Source: Puniceicoccaceae bacterium (GTDB taxonomy: Bacteria; Verrucomicrobiota; Verrucomicrobiia; Opitutales; Coraliomargaritaceae). From it: a stretch of 64,000 nucleotides of DNA. Positions within the stretch are counted from its first letter, which is position 1; each line of letters begins with the position of its first letter. A model generated the notes under the pieces. It was not told where the DNA came from. It searched no databases and saw nothing but the letters and a program-made list of their open reading frames with translations. Shown piece by piece: positions 26,611 through 35,963 of the stretch. The translations under genes were made by a program, and so were the position numbers. The DNA is taken from contig CACIKF010000001.1 in assembly GCA_902587165.1 (NCBI GenBank), positions 363,501 through 427,500 of the forward strand, given 5' to 3'.

Positions 26611-27330
26611 TTAAGATTCTGATGTTTCTTTGGAACGACGGTTGTTACGATGACCGCCTTGGCCGCCGCGCCTGCGGTTTTGGCCACCGCGTCTGCGGTT
26701 TTGGCCGCCACGATTGCCGCCTTTACCGCGGCCACGTCCGCCACGATTGCCACCGCGTTTCTTAGTTGGTTCTACTTTGGGGCCGAGCCCAAAAATACTT
26801 AAAATGGATACGAGTAAGCCCTTCTTGGGTGCTGGCTTACCGCCACCTTGCTTTCTTGGCTTGCGTCCATTGGGTTTAGTTTGAGCGGTGCGGGTTTTGT
26901 CGCGCTCGGCACGGCGGGCATCGCGTTCGGCACGGCGCTCGGCGATTTTGGCTTCTACACTGGCTATGGCAGCAAGGGTTTCGGGACTTGGCTGAGGGTT
27001 AGCGTCAGTGCGTGGTTCGCGAGGTGCGCGGGGCTCACGCTCATCTCGCGGTTGACGAGGCTTGCGTTCGCGACGTGGTCGATCTTCGCGGTCGCCATGC
27101 GATTCGTGCGGTTCGTGGGACCGGGTAGCGCTCGGTGCGCCACTAAGTTTTTCTTCTTTGAGGGCTTGATTGGCGCTGACTTCGCCGATGCTCGCATTGC
27201 TTAAGCTGACGACTTCAGTTTTGAAACCGCCGCTGCGGCGGCGAGTGCGGGGTTTTTTAGAGGCGTCGGTACTAGGTGCGTAGCTCTCACTCGGGGAGGC
27301 ATTTACGTTTTCTTCTTCGAATTCTGGCAT
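26611..27330 (-). CDS. Low-complexity basic Arg/Gly-rich protein
   Basis: A 239-residue protein of strongly biased composition. The first 90 residues are Ser/Glu-rich and contain an RTRRRSGGFKTEVVSL motif. The middle is dominated by RE/RP/KR repeats and a predicted helix (ETLAAIASVEAKIAERRAER). A short hydrophobic patch LLVSILSIFGLG (about 175-187) follows, and the C-terminus is a run of RGG/GGQNRRR repeats. No enzyme domain is visible. RGG-type tails usually bind RNA, so an RNA- or ribosome-associated role is plausible but unproven. It lies about 100 bases downstream of nothing coding and upstream of murA on the same strand. Confidence 0.65.
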   Translation of the reverse strand: MPEFEEENVNASPSESYAPSTDASKKPRTRRRSGGFKTEVVSLSNASIGEVSANQALKEEKLSGAPSATRSHEPHESHGDREDRPRRERKPRQPRDEREPRAPREPRTDANPQPSPETLAAIASVEAKIAERRAERDARRAERDKTRTAQTKPNGRKPRKQGGGKPAPKKGLLVSILSIFGLGPKVEPTKKRGGNRGGRGRGKGGNRGGQNRRRGGQNRRRGGQGGHRNNRRSKETSES

Positions 27331-27618
27331 GTGTCGTGTGTGTTGATTTGTATTCGTGGCCCGCTGGCTAGAGCAGTCATAGCCGAGTTACTAGCGGGTC
27401 ATGCGGAAGGCGCCGACCGGATCGAGGCGATTTCTGCGGCTTTAGCGGCACGGAGCGCGCAGTCGGGTGATCGCATCGGGATGACGCTAGCTTTTAGTTA
27501 TATATGTGGATTTTTTTGGGCAAGGGTTAAGTGAGAATACTTGCTAGTTGTTGGTAGAAAGTTGCTGGGTAGTGGAATGCGCTTGCTAGGAGAGGTATCG
27601 ACTTTTACCAATCGGGGT

Positions 27619-27990
27619 ATGGATAAATTTGATGAAATATTCTCGATGCAGGATACGCTAAACAAGCGGATTGGCGTGAATACTGACGGCATGTCGGATG
27701 AAGATAAGGCTAAATGGGTGCTCAACTACACCCGCGCCATGCAACAGGAAATGTCCGAGCTGATCGATTCGGTGCCCTGGAAGTGGTGGGCAAAATATCA
27801 GGAGTTCGATGAGCAAAACGCGAAGGTCGAAGTGGTGGATCTTTTTCACTTCCTCATCTCGCTTGCCCAAGTGCTTGGCATGACTCCTGAGGATGTGCAC
27901 GAGGCCTATTTGAAAAAGAACAAGGTGAATCACGAACGCCAAGACAGTGGCTACGTCAAAAAAGACGAAGACGATTCGAGGCACATCTAG
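27619..27990 (+). CDS. Dimeric all-alpha dUTPase-like NTP pyrophosphatase
   Basis: A 123-residue protein of the dUTPase_2/MazG-like all-alpha pyrophosphatase group: MDKFDEIFSMQDTLN, then TRAMQQEMSELIDSVPWKWW with the EMSEL metal-binding motif, and VEVVDLFHFLISL with the second acidic pair. It should hydrolyse dUTP or a related nucleotide to the monophosphate and pyrophosphate. I start at the ATG at 27619, where the family similarity begins. The frame is open back to TTG 27541. The C-terminal tail is polar and short. A weak GGGG precedes the start. Confidence 0.8.
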   Translation: MDKFDEIFSMQDTLNKRIGVNTDGMSDEDKAKWVLNYTRAMQQEMSELIDSVPWKWWAKYQEFDEQNAKVEVVDLFHFLISLAQVLGMTPEDVHEAYLKKNKVNHERQDSGYVKKDEDDSRHI

Positions 27991-28053
27991 TCTGGATAAC
28001 TAGTCGCGAATAGATTCGTTATTAGTGATGACCCATTCGCTATCGCGCAGCCT

Positions 28054-28656
28054 ATGAACGAAAACCCTCTAATGATTCTCCTCTACGTCGGCGTTGCTGC
28101 CTACGTGGGGCAAATCTATTGGGGTGATTACAAGGCGCTTAAGTCGGGCGAAGCGAATGTTGGTGCCATGCCAGGCGCGGTGGCAGCTCCTCTCGGTGCC
28201 TTTATCATTGGAACGCTCGGTGCGCTGCTCCTGCTCGGGGTGGAAACCGGAGGCGAGATCGCCCTCGGGCTCGTTGATGATCAGAGTGAGATGGTCTGGT
28301 TCTTTGTCTTTGCGGCTATCGCCGCAGGTGTGGTCGAAGAGGTAATTTTTCGCGGCTACTTCGTCATCGATAACAAGGGTAGGTCGCTTTTGATCGCTAG
28401 TGCAGTTGGGTTTTCACTGATTTTTGCGATCATCCATGGGCATCTTTGGAGCCGTGAGGATGGCTTTGAGTGGACTTTGACGGGTAAGGCATTTTTCAGC
28501 ACGGCCATCCTCTTTGCCAACTCGCTCTGGTTTTACGCCCTTCGTTTCGGGCCATGGAACCCGAAACGCTCGCTGTTTCCCTGCATGCTAGCGCACGCGG
28601 CCAGTAACCTTGGGGTTTTCTTCGTTAAATGGGCGCAGGGATACGTTATTTTTTAA
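28054..28656 (+). CDS. CPBP-family intramembrane metalloprotease
   Basis: A 200-residue membrane protein with the CPBP (CAAX protease/bacteriocin-processing) motifs: EEVIFRGYF near residue 95, a membrane histidine in AIIHGHLW, and HAASN near the C-terminus. These form the metal-dependent glutamate active site in the membrane. The substrate is unknown. In bacteria such proteins act in bacteriocin immunity, protein processing or scaffolding. Confidence 0.85.
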   Translation: MNENPLMILLYVGVAAYVGQIYWGDYKALKSGEANVGAMPGAVAAPLGAFIIGTLGALLLLGVETGGEIALGLVDDQSEMVWFFVFAAIAAGVVEEVIFRGYFVIDNKGRSLLIASAVGFSLIFAIIHGHLWSREDGFEWTLTGKAFFSTAILFANSLWFYALRFGPWNPKRSLFPCMLAHAASNLGVFFVKWAQGYVIF

Positions 28657-28781
28657 CGCCTTTCGGCAATTCAAACATTTTAAGAGTCTCTTGCTGAGGC
28701 ATCTCCCGTCTTGCAATACTAGATAAGAGAGGGTTATCAATGCGAAGAACTTTTGTTTATTTATTTTCACCCTGCCTCCCT

Positions 28782-29048
28782 ATGAAAGATGCCCCTTCTC
28801 ACTTCTATCGTCGAGCTTGCCTCAGACTTGTTCTTGGTCTGTTGGCCGTTTGGTTTAGTGTCAGCTTTGGCTGCGGTATTTTATTTCGCGAGTGGCTTGA
28901 TGCCAAGGCACCACAGATTGGTAGTGCCCCGTTTGGCTTCTGGATGGCACAGCAAGGAGCGATCATCTGCTTCGTCATTCTACTCGTAGTTTATGCGGTA
29001 ATGATGAACCGACTCGATGCCAAACACGGCTACACTGAAGGCCAGTAA
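28782..29048 (+). CDS. DUF4212 small subunit of a sodium:solute symporter
   Basis: An 88-residue protein with two membrane helices matching DUF4212 (YRRACLRLVLGLLAVWFSVSFGCGILF, then GFWMAQQGAIICFVILLVVYA). Such proteins are encoded directly before SSS-family permeases of the VC_2705 type and probably form part of the transporter. I use the ATG at 28782. The frame is open to 28740. The permease gene follows after 15 bases. Confidence 0.88.
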   Translation: MKDAPSHFYRRACLRLVLGLLAVWFSVSFGCGILFREWLDAKAPQIGSAPFGFWMAQQGAIICFVILLVVYAVMMNRLDAKHGYTEGQ

Positions 29049-29063
29049 CCCCAGCAATATACG

Positions 29064-30884
29064 ATGACACAAGATCACCTAAATTTCATTTTTATTGGTA
29101 TTTCCTTCGCTATTTATATTGGTATTGCGATTAAATCTCGAGCGGGTTCGACCAAAGAGTATTACACTGCTGGCGGCGGCGTTTCTCCTCTCGCTAATGG
29201 CATGGCAACCGCTGCTGACTGGATGTCAGCAGCGACCTTTATCTCTATGGCTGGGACGGTAGCCTTGAGTGGCTATGATGCGTCGCGCTTCTTGATGGGT
29301 TGGACGGGCGGCTTTGTGCTCTTGACGATCCTCATGGTGCCTTATTTGCGAAAATTCAACAAGGCGACCGTTCCTGATTTTGTCGGCGATCGCTATTATT
29401 CGAAGTTGGCACGTGGGGTTGCAGTGGGTTGTGCGATTTTCATTTGCATGACCTATATCATGGGTCAAATGCGTGGAGTGGGTGTGGTTTTCTCGCAGCT
29501 CTTTGGCATTAGTATCACCTCTGGTGTCATTATTGGCGGAGCGATTGTCTTCTTTTATGCAGGTCTTGGCGGCATGAAGGGCATCACCTACACGCAAGTC
29601 GCTCAGTATTGCGTGATGGCCTTTGCTTACACGATTCCGGCAATCTTCATTGCGATGGCCTTGACGGGTAATGTGCTGCCTCAAATTGGCTTAATTAGCG
29701 ATTACACGGCGGGTGGGGAGGCGATACCTTTTCTGGAAAAGATGAACAATATCAACACTGAGCTTGGGTTTGCTGAGTATACCTCGGGCAAGCTTTCGAA
29801 GATTAATATGTTCTGTATTACGGCCGCCTTAATGTGTGGCACCGCGGGATTGCCGCATGTGATTGTGCGCTTTTTTACCGTAAAAAATGTCAGTGCGGTG
29901 CGTAAGTCGGCTTGCTGGACTTTACTGTTTATTTCGGTAATTTATCTAACGGCCCCTGCAATTGGAGCCTTTGCCCGCGTGAACCTAATTGAAAAGCTTC
30001 ATGATACGTCTTATCAGGAGGCGCCTTATTGGTTGCAGGAATTTGAAGAGACCGGCCAGATGGCTTGGATCGACAAGAACAATGACGGTAAAATTCAATA
30101 CTATGGCCCTTCAAAATCGCTCGCAGGCAGCCATGCGGTTTTTCAAGGGAAGAAGCCGAGTTATCCGAATCTTGAAGCGACAGATGGCCAATTAGTTGGT
30201 AAACACGGCCAGCGTCTACTTGCAAATAAAGTAGATACATCCAACCCAAATGAACTTTGGTTTGGGAATGACATCATGGTGATGGCGAACCCGCACATGG
30301 CAGGTTTGCCCATGTGGGTGATAGCTTTATTGATGGCTGGATGTATAGCCGCTGCCTTGTCGACTGCTGCGGGCTTGCTCTTGGTCTTATCCACCTCGAT
30401 TTCGCACGATCTAATGAAGAAGATCCTGAAGCCTGATCTGAGCGATAAAGAAGAGGTAAGGTACGCCCGAGTCGCATCCTTTTTGGCGCTAGCGCTGGCA
30501 GTCTATTTTGGAATCAATCCCCCATCGCAATTCATTGCCAAGACGGTGGCGTTTGCTTTTGGCCTCGCCGCTTCTTCGTTTTTTCCGACACTGCTCATGG
30601 GGATTTTTTCCAAACGCATGAACCGAGAAGGTGCAATTGCTGGTATGCTCTGCGGGATTCTTTTTACTTTTGGGTATATTATCTATTTCCAATTTTTAGA
30701 TGGGACTCCAGATCAATACCTTTTAGGCATTACTCCCGAAGGAATCGGATTTATCGGTATGCTGATTAATTTCGCCGTCGCATTCTTAGTTAGTGCATTC
30801 ACGCCTGCACCACCACAAGAAGTGCAGGATATGGTTGAAAATATTCACATTCCGAGTGGGTCGGGCGAGGCGTCGCATCATTAG
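29064..30884 (+). CDS. Sodium:solute symporter (SSS family, ActP/VC_2705-like)
   Basis: A 606-residue permease with about thirteen membrane segments. SSS features include the [22 protein letters not shown] region and [15 protein letters not shown]. Between two membrane segments (about residues 315-400) is a long hydrophilic loop with an EF-hand-like [12 protein letters not shown], as often seen in the VC_2705 subfamily. Relatives import acetate and other short monocarboxylates with sodium. The cargo here is not proven. Encoded with its DUF4212 partner. Confidence 0.9.
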   Translation: MTQDHLNFIFIGISFAIYIGIAIKSRAGSTKEYYTAGGGVSPLANGMATAADWMSAATFISMAGTVALSGYDASRFLMGWTGGFVLLTILMVPYLRKFNKATVPDFVGDRYYSKLARGVAVGCAIFICMTYIMGQMRGVGVVFSQLFGISITSGVIIGGAIVFFYAGLGGMKGITYTQVAQYCVMAFAYTIPAIFIAMALTGNVLPQIGLISDYTAGGEAIPFLEKMNNINTELGFAEYTSGKLSKINMFCITAALMCGTAGLPHVIVRFFTVKNVSAVRKSACWTLLFISVIYLTAPAIGAFARVNLIEKLHDTSYQEAPYWLQEFEETGQMAWIDKNNDGKIQYYGPSKSLAGSHAVFQGKKPSYPNLEATDGQLVGKHGQRLLANKVDTSNPNELWFGNDIMVMANPHMAGLPMWVIALLMAGCIAAALSTAAGLLLVLSTSISHDLMKKILKPDLSDKEEVRYARVASFLALALAVYFGINPPSQFIAKTVAFAFGLAASSFFPTLLMGIFSKRMNREGAIAGMLCGILFTFGYIIYFQFLDGTPDQYLLGITPEGIGFIGMLINFAVAFLVSAFTPAPPQEVQDMVENIHIPSGSGEASHH

Positions 30885-31105
30885 CAATTAGCCTTTAAAC
30901 TATCTATATTGGCCTGCAACTCCCTACATTCATCTCTGACCTGAATGTATTAAGATCGCTTAAACAGTTTCATTTTCCCCAATAGAAAAGTCATTTATAG
31001 TAATAGTCTAAACTACTTTATAGTGCCATGGTAGAATTTCTTTATAAATGATCTATTAAGTGTGTGCATGAGTTATGCACATATTATTCCTTTTGCCCCT
31101 TAGCG

Positions 31106-34100
31106 ATGCAGGACTTACCCCGAATATTTTGCTATCTAGTAATCATGTTTCTTTCGTCGGCAGGCGCGCAGGCGCTGACAGTCGGTGCTTACTGGGCGTT
31201 TCAGATAGAGCAAGATGCAGGTCCACCGAATGCTGGTTACAGCTCTTTTGGTAATTTTTCTGAGGCCGTGAATGTCACTAATTGGCCTAATGGGACACCG
31301 ATTTTTTCCTACAGTGGCAGTATAAAAACAACTTTTAATAATCATGGCTTAGATTACAATGCATATGATGGTTCAACCTGGGGTCGGGGGAAAGCGATTG
31401 GATGGAATACTGTTTCCGCCCCGTCTACGGGTAACAGTTTTCAAGTCACTCTAGACTCGACAGGGGTTGAAGACATCTCTGCGCGTTTTATGTATCGTCT
31501 CAACGGAGTGCGGAGCAGTGCGGACTTGGTTACGGCCTTTAGCGAATTTGAATACAGCGTTGATGGTGGCGGGTTCATCTCAGTGCCGGGAGTCAGTCTG
31601 GCGCTCAGTAATAATAACAGCTATTTTAACAATGAATGGGTTGCTGATTTAAGTGCGGTCACTGCGATTGAGAATGCTGGTATTGTTACCCTGCGTTGGA
31701 CTTTTCCTGACTTAGTCGAAACGAGCGGGAAGCAAATTCGAGTGGATAACCTTGAGTTACTTGGCTCCTACGATTCGGTCAATTACACAAGCTCAAGCGC
31801 TGAGCATCTTGAATTACGCACTTCAGTCGGTAATTACTCGCCGAGCACCTTTGCCTCCAAAACGGTCAATTATACTTTGTCAGGAGTCGATGCAGGAGAC
31901 TTCCAAATTTCAAGCGGCGGGGCTCTTGCCTTTAGAAGCGCTCCCCTCTATGCAGACCAGTCTTCATATTCCGTAGTGGTCGAAATGACTGACTCGCAAG
32001 ATCCTTTAAAGGTCGAGCACGAAACTGTCACAGTGACGATTCTTAAAAGCGCTGCAATCACCAGCCGAGAACGTCATCACCCTACCGGACAGTATAATGT
32101 ACTTTTCATTCCGGTCGATGATCTGCGCCCCCTACTCAATGTCTACGGTGAAGACGACCCACTTAAGCCGATTACAATTGACGGGGAATCAGGCACGCCA
32201 AATTTTGACCGACTGGCTGCGTCTGGGGTGACTTTCCTCAACGCTCACTGCCAGCAGGCTATTTGTACCGCATCGCGAGCGTCATTCTTGACAGGCTTGC
32301 GTCCCGATACTACGCGCAACTGGGCTCTCGAAACTAGTTTACGCGAGGTCATGCCAAATGTGGTGACACTGCCCGAACACTTTAAAAACCGCGGTTATAC
32401 GACCTATGCAATCGGTAAATTATTCCACGGTCAAACATCTAGTAAGCAAGATGATAACCATCCCTCTGGGGCCGACTCATGGAGCGAGGGCTGGCACAAT
32501 CCCAGTGATGGACGGTTTAATTTTTACGAAAGAGGAGATAACTCTAATGTCTGGAATACTTGGCCCAAAGCCGCGATGGAAGACGATCCGGCCGCTCGCG
32601 CGGCTCTAGCAGCGTCTCTAGAAGTGAATTCAGTTCCTAAGAGCAGTGTATCAGCGACTGATGTCGGCGAATACAAACGAGATGGCCTTACACCGATCGA
32701 AGATAGCGATTACAAAGACGGGCGTGCTGCCGAGCTGGCAATTGAGAAAATCGCTGAATATGCACTCGATGGCACTCGTTTCTTTATAGGCCTAGGCTTT
32801 CAGAAGCCACACCTGCCATTCAATGCGCCAAAAGCCTATTGGGATCTGTATGATCCCAGCGCTATTGATATGAGTAATTATTTGGGCATAAGAAGTATGC
32901 CCATGGGTGCAAATTCCTTTACCGCGCCCTATGGAGGTGAGCCATCTTCTTACGGGGATGGTGAGACTTATTTACCGACGACCGAAGAGCCTGACCTTAA
33001 TATTTTCTTCAAAGACAGAATGCCAAATGTTGATTCTGCTAGACACTTAATTCACGGGTATATGGCTTGTGTTTCTTTCATCGATGCGCAACTGGGAAAA
33101 GTATTAGATGCACTCGAAGACCCTAATGGCGATGGGTCTAATGCCGACTCCATTGCAGACAATACGATTGTAATTTTATTCGGCGATCACGGCTTCCACC
33201 TCGGAGACCATGGTGCATTTTGGGCGAAACATTGTAATTTCGAAATTTCCACGCGCGTACCTTTAATCATTCGCTCTCCGGGTATGAGCGCTTTGGGAAC
33301 AGCCGGCACAATGACCAATGCGCCTGCTGAATTGGTGGATGTTTTCCCCACACTACTTGATCTCTGTAGCTTGCCGGTTCCTGATGAAACCACCAGTATA
33401 GCAGATGATATTACCCGTTATCAGATTTTAGAGGGTACCACATTATTACCTTTACTAGAGGATTCTCAGCAACCTTGGAAGTCGGCGGCCTTCAGCCAGT
33501 ATCAACGACATATCTCCTACAAGTCCAGCTATGCGACTGAATCCCCGCTTTCTGTCGCAGGTGCAGGTAAGGGCATGGGATACAGTATTCGCACGGATCG
33601 TTACAGGTATACTGAATGGTGGCTCACCAACGGAGACTACGGGGCCTTTAATGGGTCTTCTTCACAACCGTATGACCCAGACGCTAGTCGAGTCCTCGCC
33701 AATGAGGCTAGCTTCGTCGAGCTTTATGATTACCAGGACGACCCTCACGAGACGGAAAATTTAGCTTACTTGCAAGCAGGAGCGCATGACGCACTGATCG
33801 CTGAATTGCAGGCACTGCTTCATGATTCTGATAACAGTGATTATGTAGGCGATGGCTGGAAAAAAGATCTCCAAGCGTCGCCATATAATGTCCCCGCGAG
33901 CTATCCGGTGACGAAGTCGCAATGGTCAACGCTCCATCAAACACCAGGCCGCAGCGCATCAGATTTTGCTGATGACGAAGATCCCGACCAAGATGGGATT
34001 CTTAATCTTATGGAGTATGCCATGGGAAAACACCCACTTGAAAAAAATGCCGCTCAAGTCTCGATGAGTCATTCCGCAGGTGCTATCGCGATCCAATATC

Positions 34101-34285
34101 CAGAAGTGACAACTCGGAGCGACGTAAGCTTGGTCCCCGAAACTAGCGCGTCGCTAGATAACCCCCTGTGGTCAGCAGTCAGTGCGACTACGATAGATAC
34201 AGCTGGCGCAAAGCGTCTGAAAGAAGCCTCACTACCGACCTTAGGTGCCAAAGGATTCATCAGGCTACGTGCTGTCGGCGAATAG
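31106..34285 (+). CDS. Large secreted sulfatase (iduronate-2-sulfatase-like, S1_7) with N-terminal beta domains
   Basis: A 1059-residue exported protein from the ATG at 31106 (signal peptide ending near AGAQA). Residues about 20-225 form an unrecognised beta-sandwich-like domain, and about 225-320 resemble a cadherin-like repeat (ALAFRSAPLYADQSSYSVVVEMTD). The sulfatase domain starts at NVLFIPVDDLRP, with formylglycine site C387-T-A-S-R and ASFLTGLRPDTT. This C-x-A-x-R form and the KPHLPFNAPKAYWDLYD segment match the iduronate-2-sulfatase-like group. The C-terminus has a DPDQDGILNLMEYA motif typical of Verrucomicrobia exported proteins, then about 85 residues of beta-rich tail. It is about twice the usual length of the family. 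Confidence 0.92.
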   Translation: MQDLPRIFCYLVIMFLSSAGAQALTVGAYWAFQIEQDAGPPNAGYSSFGNFSEAVNVTNWPNGTPIFSYSGSIKTTFNNHGLDYNAYDGSTWGRGKAIGWNTVSAPSTGNSFQVTLDSTGVEDISARFMYRLNGVRSSADLVTAFSEFEYSVDGGGFISVPGVSLALSNNNSYFNNEWVADLSAVTAIENAGIVTLRWTFPDLVETSGKQIRVDNLELLGSYDSVNYTSSSAEHLELRTSVGNYSPSTFASKTVNYTLSGVDAGDFQISSGGALAFRSAPLYADQSSYSVVVEMTDSQDPLKVEHETVTVTILKSAAITSRERHHPTGQYNVLFIPVDDLRPLLNVYGEDDPLKPITIDGESGTPNFDRLAASGVTFLNAHCQQAICTASRASFLTGLRPDTTRNWALETSLREVMPNVVTLPEHFKNRGYTTYAIGKLFHGQTSSKQDDNHPSGADSWSEGWHNPSDGRFNFYERGDNSNVWNTWPKAAMEDDPAARAALAASLEVNSVPKSSVSATDVGEYKRDGLTPIEDSDYKDGRAAELAIEKIAEYALDGTRFFIGLGFQKPHLPFNAPKAYWDLYDPSAIDMSNYLGIRSMPMGANSFTAPYGGEPSSYGDGETYLPTTEEPDLNIFFKDRMPNVDSARHLIHGYMACVSFIDAQLGKVLDALEDPNGDGSNADSIADNTIVILFGDHGFHLGDHGAFWAKHCNFEISTRVPLIIRSPGMSALGTAGTMTNAPAELVDVFPTLLDLCSLPVPDETTSIADDITRYQILEGTTLLPLLEDSQQPWKSAAFSQYQRHISYKSSYATESPLSVAGAGKGMGYSIRTDRYRYTEWWLTNGDYGAFNGSSSQPYDPDASRVLANEASFVELYDYQDDPHETENLAYLQAGAHDALIAELQALLHDSDNSDYVGDGWKKDLQASPYNVPASYPVTKSQWSTLHQTPGRSASDFADDEDPDQDGILNLMEYAMGKHPLEKNAAQVSMSHSAGAIAIQYPEVTTRSDVSLVPETSASLDNPLWSAVSATTIDTAGAKRLKEASLPTLGAKGFIRLRAVGE

Positions 34286-34349
34286 GCCGTCTCCGATGTA
34301 CTATTACATTAGCCCTAAATTCAATGAATCAAATTGCCCAATTTGCTGC

Positions 34350-34375
34350 AAATGGCCCTATGCCATTTTTATTAT
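34350..34375 (+). terminator. Rho-independent terminator of the large sulfatase gene
   Basis: AAATGGC (34350-34356) and GCCATTT (34362-34368) form a perfect seven-base stem with loop CCTAT and run into a T-rich tail (TTATTA). It lies 65 bases after the sulfatase stop and before the convergent regulator gene. Confidence 0.7.
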
Positions 34376-34384
34376 CTGAGATGA

Positions 34385-34403
34385 TTTGAACAACTCGTTC
34401 AAA
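34385..34403. repeat. Perfect inverted repeat between convergent genes
   Basis: TTTGAAC, five-base spacer AACTC, GTTCAAA. It sits just beyond the 3' end of the regulator gene and close to the plus-strand terminator. It could be a weak terminator for the minus-strand gene or a protein-binding site. Confidence 0.5.
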
Positions 34404-34449
34404 GGAATGGGTGGGTTCATAGATGCCTAGATGCCTCAGTGCAATATAC

Positions 34450-35604
34450 TCAAATTTTTGCTGCCGATTTAAGGCGATTACGATAGCTCCCTGGCGTGGT
34501 CCCATGTTCAGCACGGAAGCTATTGATCAGAGAATTGACTGAGTAGTAGCCGCAATTTTTAGCAATCTCGTCCAAGTTGGCATCGGTTGTTTGCAGAAGA
34601 TGAGCGACCGCACATGTGCGCTGATAGCGGATTTCTTGCCCAGGCGATTTGCTGTAGCAGTTGGCAAATGCTTTTTGCAAACCTTGCTGAGTGACTCCCA
34701 TGGCCTCAGCGACATCCGTCGCCTGAATGCCGTGATAGAAATTGTTTTTGATCCAGTGTAGGGCGTTGGCAACTAATGGATTGGCGACTGCGTAGGAATC
34801 TGTGCTGAGCCTTGATACGACTCCTTTTGGAGGGTGACGTAGAATGGAGCCTGCACTTGCCGTAGAATTAGAATCCAGTAATTTCTGCAGTGTTTTTGCT
34901 GCCGTTAGGCCGAGACCCTCTTGATCGCTATCAACGCTGCTGAGTTCGACGCTAAGGCCTTTGTTGATTAAGTCGTCATTGTCGACTCCTAAAACGGCAA
35001 TGTTCTCTGGGACGCGGAGTTTGTTTTTTAGGCAGATGGAGATCATCTCAGCCGCCGCAGTATCTTGGAATGCAAAGAAACCCACTGAAAGTTCTTCCAA
35101 CTTGCGGCCGCGTGATTGAGCGAGATCATGCAACTCTTGAATGACTTTGCTTTCAGTCCTGCCCGCGGAATCAAACACTGTGACTTTACCACCATCCGCT
35201 TCCATATGTGTGATAAAGGCCTGCAGGCGTTCCTCATACATTTTAATGCCACCCGCAGTTAAGGCGAAGACGTCTTTATAACCATGGTCCCTAAAATGTT
35301 CGGCAGCGAGTCGGCCGATTGCTTCATTGTCAGTCACAACCCTTGTAATTGGCAGCTTGTGATCACCGAGGCCGAGGTCGACTAATGGAATTTTGTGCGA
35401 ACGAAAATAATCGAGTGTTTGGGTGCACTGCAGAAGAGCGATGCAGCCGTCACCTTTCCAATTGTTAAGGATACCCTCGTTGTGGGTAAAGCTCTTTGGG
35501 CAATTCAGTTGCCAACCGTTTTCACGTGCAACCTGCGCAACACCACGGTGAATGCGGTAGTCATACCATTCAAGCAGGAGCAGGATGTGTTTGCGCCGTA
35601 ACAT
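34450..35604 (-). CDS. XylR-type transcription regulator (sugar-binding domain plus AraC helix-turn-helix)
   Basis: A 384-residue protein. The N-terminal part (to about residue 275) is a periplasmic-binding-protein-like sensor: HILLLLEWYDYRIHRGV, GLGDHKLPITRVVTDNEAIGRLAAEHF, and AVLGVDNDDLINKGLSVELSSV. The last 100 residues carry an AraC-type double helix-turn-helix (TDVAEAMGVTQQGLQKAF and LDEIAKNCGYYSVNSLINSFRAEHG). This architecture matches the XylR group that senses xylose or related sugars. It lies in front of a block with GH10, GH52 and a sugar kinase, so it is the best candidate regulator of the pentose locus. Autoregulation cannot be judged from sequence. Confidence 0.9.
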   Translation of the reverse strand: MLRRKHILLLLEWYDYRIHRGVAQVARENGWQLNCPKSFTHNEGILNNWKGDGCIALLQCTQTLDYFRSHKIPLVDLGLGDHKLPITRVVTDNEAIGRLAAEHFRDHGYKDVFALTAGGIKMYEERLQAFITHMEADGGKVTVFDSAGRTESKVIQELHDLAQSRGRKLEELSVGFFAFQDTAAAEMISICLKNKLRVPENIAVLGVDNDDLINKGLSVELSSVDSDQEGLGLTAAKTLQKLLDSNSTASAGSILRHPPKGVVSRLSTDSYAVANPLVANALHWIKNNFYHGIQATDVAEAMGVTQQGLQKAFANCYSKSPGQEIRYQRTCAVAHLLQTTDANLDEIAKNCGYYSVNSLINSFRAEHGTTPGSYRNRLKSAAKI

Positions 35605-35963
35605 TTAGGGGTCGGCCTTTAGAGGGGCGGAGCTATACTAGCTCTTTATCCTAATATAGATGGTGAGGTTATTTAAGGGGTAATATTGAACGTCAAATAA
35701 TAAAAAATGAAATCCATGTCGCTATTGCAAGTGCATTTTATTGCAAGATTATAAGCGCCTAGATGTGGGTCTTTGAATATTCTCGCATTGCCCCGCGGGT
35801 TCATTTATTTGTATTTTTAGTCATTTATATATACTAAAAATTACCATTTGTGATACATTCTCTAGTGCTTTACATACTTAAGTGAGTGATTATTATCTTA
35901 AGTTAAGCTATAGTTACTTTTTTGACGAGTGGCTTATAACTTGCCAATCCCCACCCCTACCAA
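35605..35963. other. Intergenic region between the divergent regulator and the pilin-like giant gene
   Basis: This AT-rich 359-base space should contain promoters for both flanking genes. The octamer ATTGCAAG occurs twice in direct orientation at 35724-35731 and 35740-35747, sixteen bases apart, which could be a binding site. I see no other coding or structural signal. Confidence 0.4.

Noticed and set aside
27331..27534. Plus-strand 67-codon frame between the RGG-rich gene and the dUTPase gene
   Set aside because: It overlaps the promoter side of two genes, has no recognisable domain, and its composition looks like chance read-through.
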